This document shows, one piece after another, positions 1 to 5,513 of a DNA stretch of 5,513 nt. Source of the DNA: Candidatus Methanomethylophilaceae archaeon (GTDB taxonomy: Archaea; Thermoplasmatota; Thermoplasmata; Methanomassiliicoccales; Methanomethylophilaceae); NCBI GenBank assembly GCA_017475875.1, contig JAFVET010000261.1, forward strand, positions 1-5,513, read 5' to 3'. A program made the position numbers and the translations under genes. The notes under the pieces were generated by a model. The model made no database searches. It saw nothing but the letters and a program-made list of their open reading frames with translations, and was not told the origin of the DNA. The number at the start of each line of letters is the position of its first letter. Within the stretch, counting starts at the first letter, position 1.

Positions 1-254
1 CTGAGGTCGCCGTCCTCCACCAGGGAATACGGCAACGCCATACCGATGACCAACGCACCGGCCAGAACCAGCAACGAACCCGTGATGCAGAACATCGCGG
101 CACGGTCGCCGCACCGAATAGCCGACACACAGGAGAGCACCGTCGCGACCAGGGACGTCCCGGCCGCCACCCAATCACCACCGTTCGCGGAATACACCAA
201 CGATACAGCGGCGACAACCGTCGCCAAAAGCGAAAGCACCCTCCCTCTTTCCAT
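1..254 (-). CDS. Multi-pass membrane protein, N-terminal fragment (runs off left edge)
   Basis: An open minus-strand frame starts at the ATG at 254-252 and continues without a stop to the left edge, giving 84 residues of an incomplete protein. It begins MERGRVLSLLATVV. I see three hydrophobic segments (about residues 7-22, 27-46 and 52-73) with short polar linkers such as RCGDR, so it is an integral membrane protein. An in-frame stop at 290-288 limits any upstream extension. It lies 46 bases downstream of the glycosyltransferase-like gene on the same strand and may be co-transcribed with it, although a TATA-like stretch about 25 bases upstream could give it its own near-leaderless transcript. 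No family can be recognised from this fragment. A role in envelope or glycan assembly would be a guess from the neighbour only. The opposite-strand frame at 46-279 is hydrophilic, low in complexity and lacks these features. Confidence 0.72.
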   Translation of the reverse strand, partial: MERGRVLSLLATVVAAVSLVYSANGGDWVAAGTSLVATVLSCVSAIRCGDRAAMFCITGSLLVLAGALVIGMALPYSLVEDGDL

Positions 255-273
255 ATACCGCCATCGGGGGATC

Positions 274-284
274 GGATAATAACC
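274..284 (-). promoter_or_regulatory. Possible TATA box for the left-edge membrane protein
   Basis: Read on the minus strand this is GGTTATTATCC, an A/T island in GC-rich DNA centred about 25 bases before the ATG at 254. That spacing would place the transcript start almost on the start codon, as in leaderless archaeal genes. The gene could equally be read through from the upstream gene, so the call is weak. Confidence 0.3.
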
Positions 285-300
285 TTGTCATGACGGCGAA

Positions 301-1599
301 TCAATCCGAATGCACGGGATCCGCCCTCGTACCGAAAATCCCATTGGAACCGCAGACCTGCGCCATCCCCTGCAGAATGAGCAACAGCATGCCGACGACC
401 ATGAGGTTGCGGACCAACATGGAGACCATGGCGATGTCGTTTATCGACGTGCCCCCGCCGATGATCCCGTAGATGTACGTGAAATTCACCTGCGTCAGGA
501 CGAACGCGACCAACGTCAGGTAGTAGAGGCGCGTGTTGCAGGCCCCCTTCGGGAGGACGGTGATGTAAAGGGCGAGGAACGGCACGACCCATATGAGGTA
601 CTGCGAGGAGAACACCTTCCCGAGTACGATGAATATCAACATGACGGAACAGATCGCACCCAGAACGAGGAGGACGCGCCCCTCCGGGCTCTCCTCGTCC
701 CTGCGGAGATACCAGTAGAACAGTACAAGGGCGACAGTACCCACGGCGATCATCGGGGTCAGGAACGGGGCGACGGCGTCCGGCCACGGCCCAAGGAGGT
801 CGTCGGAACCGAAACTGCCGGGTTCGGTGGCGGGGAGGATCCAAGTGTCCGTGATGCCCAACATCGAGAAGGGATAGATCGCAGTGGCCGTCACGCAGCC
901 GACCTCCAGTGGCCTGTCCATGTGGTATTCGAGGAAACCGGTGATCAGCTCGGGTTGTATCAGCAGACATACCGCCGTGACCAGCAGCCCGGTCCCCGCA
1001 TATGCCGCGAGCCCGACGGCCATGGACTTCCAATCCCTGTCGACCAGATACGGGACCATCAGGATGGGAATGAACAGCGCCGGGTACACTTTGGTCAAGG
1101 TGGCCAACGCCAGGAGCACGAACGCCCACGGGGCGCGCTTGACCATGATCAGATAGAACGATCCCAGCGTCATGACCGCAGGGAATATGTCGTAACGGTC
1201 GGCGACGAACTGCAGGAACATGACCATCAGGGCGCCGTAGAGGGCCATGGCCTTCACCTGCGAGACGCCGTAACCCTCGGCTATGCGTCTCACGAGAACG
1301 AGGCCGATGAGCGTGAAAATGTAGGTCTCGACAACCCACATGGCATTGTAACCCCATGCGGTATCCGCGAAGATGCGGGGTATCGCGAAGAACACCAATG
1401 CGAACGGTGGATACTCCATCACCGGGATCTCGCCGTGGAAGAGGGGGTCCGCATTCTTCCAGAAGCGGTCGCGCATGACCTCCGTGTCGAGGTTCCCGAA
1501 ATAGATTACGAGAAAATACACGATGAACGCGACGGCCAGACCTATCGCAAAGAGGAGCTCCATCCTCTGTACGCGGTCCATCTCGCCGTATCCTTTCAT
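301..1599 (-). CDS. GT87/DUF2029-type integral membrane glycosyltransferase
   Basis: The protein has 432 residues and roughly 10-12 hydrophobic helices (for example about 14-34, 84-105, 138-152, 157-183, 192-214, 278-298, 308-327, 333-350, 358-378 and 390-410). Short motifs fit GT-C-fold enzymes of the GT87/DUF2029 group: EYPP (62-65) in the first large outer loop, RYDIFPA (135-141), TKVYP (169-173), HMDRPLE (226-232) and KVFSSQYLIWV (328-338). Known members are polyprenyl-phosphate-dependent mannosyl- or arabinosyl-type transferases that build extracytoplasmic glycans; donor and acceptor here are unknown. The start at 1599 is preceded by a weak GAGG, and in-frame ATGs at 1581 and 1563 are also possible, all before the first helix. 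It is divergent from the flavoprotein gene and 46 bases upstream of another membrane protein. A link to the phosphonate operon through glycan decoration is possible but only inferred. The long plus-strand frame over the same bases is an antisense shadow. Confidence 0.8.
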   Translation of the reverse strand: MKGYGEMDRVQRMELLFAIGLAVAFIVYFLVIYFGNLDTEVMRDRFWKNADPLFHGEIPVMEYPPFALVFFAIPRIFADTAWGYNAMWVVETYIFTLIGLVLVRRIAEGYGVSQVKAMALYGALMVMFLQFVADRYDIFPAVMTLGSFYLIMVKRAPWAFVLLALATLTKVYPALFIPILMVPYLVDRDWKSMAVGLAAYAGTGLLVTAVCLLIQPELITGFLEYHMDRPLEVGCVTATAIYPFSMLGITDTWILPATEPGSFGSDDLLGPWPDAVAPFLTPMIAVGTVALVLFYWYLRRDEESPEGRVLLVLGAICSVMLIFIVLGKVFSSQYLIWVVPFLALYITVLPKGACNTRLYYLTLVAFVLTQVNFTYIYGIIGGGTSINDIAMVSMLVRNLMVVGMLLLILQGMAQVCGSNGIFGTRADPVHSD

Positions 1600-1656
1600 G
1601 AATTGACCCTCTGGTGGCCGACGCCGTAGGGTCGACGTCTACGAATCATCGTTACC

Positions 1657-1665
1657 GTTATAACC
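1657..1665 (-). promoter_or_regulatory. Candidate TATA box for the glycosyltransferase gene
   Basis: On the minus strand this reads GGTTATAAC, inside an A/T-rich patch where CCGTTAT occurs twice on the plus strand (1655-1661 and 1664-1670). It is about 62 bases before the start at 1599, predicting a leader of roughly 35 bases. That leader would have room for the weak GAGG near 1610-1613. It is called by composition and spacing alone. Confidence 0.35.
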
Positions 1666-1696
1666 GTTATCCTTCGATTTTGAGCGGAAAGACGGA

Positions 1697-1712
1697 TAAA
1701 TCCGCGGATTTA
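1697..1712. promoter_or_regulatory. Perfect 16-bp palindrome, possible operator between divergent genes
   Basis: TAAATCCGCGGATTTA is identical to its reverse complement over all 16 bases. A third half-site lies beside it: CGGAT at 1693-1697 pairs with ATCCG at 1700-1704 across two bases, so CGGAT/ATCCG half-sites occur three times in about 20 bases. It sits between candidate promoters for the minus-strand glycosyltransferase and the plus-strand flavoprotein, where a dimeric regulator could act on both. No regulator gene is visible in the window. Confidence 0.45.
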
Positions 1713-1803
1713 CGGTGTCGACGAGACATGGTACCCGTCGACGGACATCCTGACGGGTAGGAATGGATTGCACGACCATCATCGTCCGTCGTCCATCTGT
1801 CCC

Positions 1804-1814
1804 CTTTATAAAAG
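1804..1814 (+). promoter_or_regulatory. Archaeal TATA box of the flavoprotein gene
   Basis: CTTTATAAAAG is a close match to the archaeal TATA consensus. Its centre is about 32 bases before the ATG at 1841, predicting transcription from about 1834-1836 and a leader of only 5-7 bases. The absence of a Shine-Dalgarno sequence before 1841 agrees with this, and the placement rules out the in-frame ATG at 1763, which lies upstream of the box. Confidence 0.7.
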
Positions 1815-1840
1815 TAGGATGGTTCACCGTCCACGGTAAC

Positions 1841-2377
1841 ATGAGCAGAAAGGTATGCGTGATTCTTGCGAGCCCGGCACGCCACGGCAGCACGTCCACG
1901 TTGGCCGAAGCGGCGGCCAACGCGATCGAGGACGCGGAAGTGCACATCCATTTCCTGAACGGCCTTTCGTTCCGCGACTGCGTGGGATGCCACGCGTGCA
2001 AACAAGGCAAACCGTGCCCCCTGAAGGACGACCTGACCCCGGTACTCGACGACGTACGTGACTGTGACGCGATGATCGTCGCGACACCGGTGTACTTCGG
2101 AAGGGGAACCGGACTGTACTACATGTACGAGGACAGGACGTTCAAACTCTACACTGAACAGAAGGAACCGCCGAAGAGGAAGGCCCTCGTGGTCGTGTCC
2201 GCAGGCGCTCCCGTCAAACATGCCGAACCCACCGCCGAGAGGATACAGAGGATCCTCACGCGCAGGAACTTCGACGTCTCGGTCCTCCTCCACAGCACGA
2301 GGGACGACGGCCTCCCCAAGGACAACCCCGAGCTGATGGAAAGGGCACGTGAGATGGGAAGGAAGCTCTTCGAGTGA
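1841..2377 (+). CDS. Iron-sulfur flavoprotein (flavodoxin-fold FMN reductase family)
   Basis: The 178-residue protein has a flavodoxin-like fold. An N-terminal strand runs into the phosphate loop SPARHGSTST (11-20), which should hold the FMN phosphate, and TPVYFGRGTG (82-91) should lie against the flavin ring. Between them is a compact cluster, Cys47, Cys50, Cys53 and Cys59 (CX2CX2CX5C). This is the arrangement known to bind a [4Fe-4S] cluster in the Isf family first characterised in Methanosarcina. Family members are homodimers passing electrons between ferredoxin-like donors and small acceptors, including O2 and peroxide; the substrate here is unknown. The start is set by the TATA box just upstream, and starting here gives the usual family length. 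It is monocistronic by appearance: a hairpin follows the stop and the next gene has its own promoter. No direct link with phosphonate synthesis is seen. Confidence 0.88.
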   Translation: MSRKVCVILASPARHGSTSTLAEAAANAIEDAEVHIHFLNGLSFRDCVGCHACKQGKPCPLKDDLTPVLDDVRDCDAMIVATPVYFGRGTGLYYMYEDRTFKLYTEQKEPPKRKALVVVSAGAPVKHAEPTAERIQRILTRRNFDVSVLLHSTRDDGLPKDNPELMERAREMGRKLFE

Positions 2378-2382
2378 TCTGC

Positions 2383-2405
2383 GAGGGGACGGGGCTTGTC
2401 CCCTC
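2383..2405 (+). terminator. Hairpin after the flavoprotein stop codon
   Basis: GAGGGGAC (2383-2390) and GTCCCCTC (2398-2405) form a perfect 8-bp GC-rich stem with a 7-base loop, starting 6 bases after the stop codon. No U-rich tract follows, so classical intrinsic termination is doubtful. It may protect the 3' end or slow polymerase. Confidence 0.45.
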
Positions 2406-2435
2406 CCATCCCGCAAACGATACGGGAACCTGTCC

Positions 2436-2448
2436 TTCCGGTCCGGAA
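2436..2448. promoter_or_regulatory. Inverted repeat upstream of the phosphonate operon promoter
   Basis: TTCCGG and CCGGAA are perfect 6-base arms around a single central T, ending about 35 bases before the TATA box at 2484. The position suits a regulator binding site for the phosphonate operon. With no second copy in the window and no known matching regulator, it stays tentative. Confidence 0.3.
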
Positions 2449-2483
2449 AAGGTTCTCGGAAAAACGATTTTCAACCCAGTGCG

Positions 2484-2492
2484 TTTAATATA
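2484..2492 (+). promoter_or_regulatory. Archaeal TATA box of the phosphonate operon
   Basis: TTTAATATA stands out in a low-GC patch. It is centred at about 2488, so transcription should begin near 2513-2515. That falls just inside the first possible ATG (2511) and about 9 bases before the second (2523), favouring 2523 as the start, with a short leader lacking a Shine-Dalgarno sequence. The same short-leader layout is seen at the flavoprotein gene. Confidence 0.65.
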
Positions 2493-2522
2493 GTGTTTAC
2501 AATCCTCACGATGTCTGTTATC

Positions 2523-3827
2523 ATGAGCGGAGACCTTGTTTACGTAACGATGGTCGGCGACGTCGTCCATCCCGGGAACCTCAACATAATATCGGAGGCG
2601 TCCAAAAGAGGTGAGGTGATGGTCGGACTCCTCACAGACAAGGCCATCGTCATGCGCGAGCACCCTCCGTACCTCGACTACGAGAAGCGCGAGATCATAA
2701 TCCGGAACATCAAAGGCGTCTCCAAGGTGGTCCCTCAGGACGACTGGTGCGGCGAGGACAACCTGCGCCGCTACAGACCAAGGTACGTGGTCCACGGGGA
2801 CGACTGGGTCAGCAACTCGCTCAGCACCGTCAGGGCACGGACCATCGAGGTCCTAGCGGAATGGGGCGGCGAGGTGGTGGACATCCCCTACACCCACGGC
2901 ATCAACGCGTCGGTGGTGAACACCGCGCGCAGGGAGTTCGGGACCACGCCCGAACTCAGGCTCATCGCGCTCAGGCGCCTGGTGGAGTCCAAACCGCTGA
3001 TAAGGGTCATGGAGGTCCATTCCGGGATATCGGGGCTCATCGTCGAACATGCCGAGATCGAGAAGGAGGACGGCCTGCACTACTTCGACGCGATGTGGTC
3101 TTCCAGTCTGACCGATTCCACGAGCAAGGGAAAACCGGACATCGAGGCGGTCGACCTGACCACCCGCATGCAGAACCTGTCCAACATACTCGAGTGCACC
3201 ACGAAACCGATCATCTACGACGGGGACACCGGCGGCAAACCCGAGCATTTCGTGTTCACCGTCCGCACCTTGGAACGCAACGGGATCTCCGCGGTCATCA
3301 TCGAGGACAAGGTGGGTCTGAAGAGGAACTCGCTGTACGGGACATCGGTCGAACAGACGCTGGCCCCGGTACAGGACTTCTGCGACAAGATCCACGCCGG
3401 CAAGGCCGCACAGATAACGAAGGAATTCATGATAATCGCACGTCTCGAGAGCCTGATAGCGGGACATTCGGTCGACGAGGCCATGGAACGCGCCAGGGCG
3501 TACATCTCGGCGGGCGCGGACGGGATAATGATCCACAGCAAGGAGAAGTCGGGCCGGGACATCAAGGAGTTCTGTCAGAAATTCAGGTTGGAATACCCGA
3601 AGGTGCCGCTGGTCCTCGTCCCGACCACGTACAACCAATACAAGGAGTCCGAACTGGCGGAGTGGGGGGCCAACATCGTCATCTACGCCAACCACATGCT
3701 CCGCGCCGCATATCCCGCCATGGTCAAAGTGGCGAACTGCATCCTCGAGAACGAGAGGTCCCTTGAGGCGAACGACCTGTGCATGCCGATCAAGGACATC
3801 CTCGGACTCATCCCGGAACCGAGGTGA
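2523..3827 (+). CDS. aepX: Phosphoenolpyruvate mutase with N-terminal cytidylyltransferase-like domain
   Basis: This enzyme makes the C-P bond by rearranging phosphoenolpyruvate to phosphonopyruvate, the entry step to nearly all natural phosphonates. The 434-residue length is usual for the fused form. Residues 1 to about 140 form a nucleotidyltransferase-like Rossmann domain (LVYVTMVGD, GLLTDKAI, VVHGDDW at 89-95). Residues about 155-430 form the mutase barrel. Its catalytic set is complete: W192, D206, DGDTGG (233-238), the signature EDKVGLKRNS (261-270), R307 and H338. The N-terminal domain is odd: HPGN (16-19) replaces HxGH and GINAS (126-130) replaces the usual ISS/TT-type motif, so nucleotidyl transfer by it is doubtful. 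I chose 2523 over 2511 because of TATA spacing and because MSGDLVYV aligns with family N-termini. It is first in the operon, and its stop overlaps the ribosome binding site of the decarboxylase gene. Confidence 0.95.
   Translation: MSGDLVYVTMVGDVVHPGNLNIISEASKRGEVMVGLLTDKAIVMREHPPYLDYEKREIIIRNIKGVSKVVPQDDWCGEDNLRRYRPRYVVHGDDWVSNSLSTVRARTIEVLAEWGGEVVDIPYTHGINASVVNTARREFGTTPELRLIALRRLVESKPLIRVMEVHSGISGLIVEHAEIEKEDGLHYFDAMWSSSLTDSTSKGKPDIEAVDLTTRMQNLSNILECTTKPIIYDGDTGGKPEHFVFTVRTLERNGISAVIIEDKVGLKRNSLYGTSVEQTLAPVQDFCDKIHAGKAAQITKEFMIIARLESLIAGHSVDEAMERARAYISAGADGIMIHSKEKSGRDIKEFCQKFRLEYPKVPLVLVPTTYNQYKESELAEWGANIVIYANHMLRAAYPAMVKVANCILENERSLEANDLCMPIKDILGLIPEPR
3821..3827 (+). promoter_or_regulatory. 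Ribosome binding site deciding the decarboxylase start
   Basis: GAGGTGA matches seven bases of the archaeal GGAGGTGA consensus and includes the stop codon of the mutase gene. It ends 5 bases before the GTG at 3833, so that GTG is preferred to the in-frame GTG at 3824, which lies inside the site. The arrangement suggests translational coupling. Confidence 0.7.
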
Positions 3828-3832
3828 GTCCC

Positions 3833-5513
<1,681 letters not shown>

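Noticed and set aside
46..279. Plus-strand open frame of 77 residues near the left edge
   Set aside because: Low-complexity Ala/Thr-rich translation; the opposite strand gives a convincing three-helix membrane protein in the same bases.
310..1629. Plus-strand open frame of 439 residues opposite the glycosyltransferase
   Set aside because: Its translation is almost all charged and polar with no fold-like pattern, whereas the minus strand encodes clear membrane helices and family motifs. It is an antisense shadow of GC-rich coding DNA.
1735..1744. CCGTCGACGG 10-bp palindrome in the divergent region
   Set aside because: Short and GC-only; GTCGAC-type sequences recur nearby and such palindromes are expected by chance in DNA of this composition.
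1667..2416. Minus-strand open frame of 249 residues across the flavoprotein gene
   Set aside because: The plus strand carries an FMN loop, the cysteine cluster and a TATA box; the minus frame shows no recognisable motif.
2349..2522. Upstream in-frame extension of the mutase to 2349 or 2511
   Set aside because: The extension would overlap the flavoprotein gene and cross the hairpin and TATA box. The 2511 ATG adds only four residues and falls at or before the predicted transcript start; it cannot be fully excluded.
2853..3695. Minus-strand open frame of 280 residues opposite the mutase
   Set aside because: Antisense shadow; no start signals and no recognisable family pattern.
2747..3766. Alternative plus-strand frame of 339 residues inside the mutase gene
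   Set aside because: Rich in Arg, Gly and His with no motif, and overlaps a frame with a complete mutase active site.
3824..3826. GTG at 3824 as decarboxylase start, giving a 4-base overlap
   Set aside because: This GTG lies inside the GAGGTGA ribosome binding site; the GTG at 3833 has correct spacing and the family-like N-terminus.

Overview
The window looks archaeal. TATA boxes of archaeal type (TTTATAAAA at 1805-1813, TTTAATATA at 2484-2492) sit about 30-40 bases before genes that have no Shine-Dalgarno sequence. Genes inside an operon instead carry strong GAGGTGA or GGGAGGA sites. The coding DNA is GC-rich and uses AGG for Arg and ATA for Ile freely. A compact-cysteine iron-sulfur flavoprotein of the type first studied in methanogens also fits. 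A Thermoplasmatota or Methanomassiliicoccales-like methanogen is my guess; the sequence alone does not prove it.

Layout. On the minus strand, bases 1-1599 hold two membrane-protein genes read right to left: a GT87/DUF2029-type polytopic membrane glycosyltransferase (301-1599), followed after 46 bases by the first 84 residues of another multi-pass membrane protein that leaves the window at base 1. Bases 1600-1840 are a divergent promoter region with no gene. It carries candidate TATA boxes for both directions and a perfect 16-bp palindrome (1697-1712). On the plus strand, 1841-2377 encodes an iron-sulfur flavoprotein. A hairpin follows its stop codon, then a second regulatory gap containing an inverted repeat and a TATA box.

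From 2523 to the right edge runs a tightly packed phosphonate-biosynthesis operon. First is phosphoenolpyruvate mutase fused behind an N-terminal cytidylyltransferase-like domain. Next is phosphonopyruvate decarboxylase, whose ribosome binding site overlaps the stop codon of the mutase gene. Last is a PntC-type phosphonate cytidylyltransferase, which overlaps the preceding gene by 4 bases and is cut by the window edge.

How they work together. The mutase turns PEP into phosphonopyruvate and the decarboxylase drives that unfavourable step forward by making phosphonoacetaldehyde. A transaminase, expected just to the right or fused to the third protein, would give 2-aminoethylphosphonate (AEP). 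The PntC-like enzyme would then make CMP-AEP, the activated donor for putting AEP on lipid, glycan or protein. The nucleotidyltransferase-like domain fused to the mutase has changes in both signature motifs (HPGN in place of HxGH, GINAS in place of the ISS/TT-type motif), so it may have lost catalysis or changed function, leaving activation to the separate PntC-like enzyme. This point and the archaeal setting are the most interesting aspects of the window.
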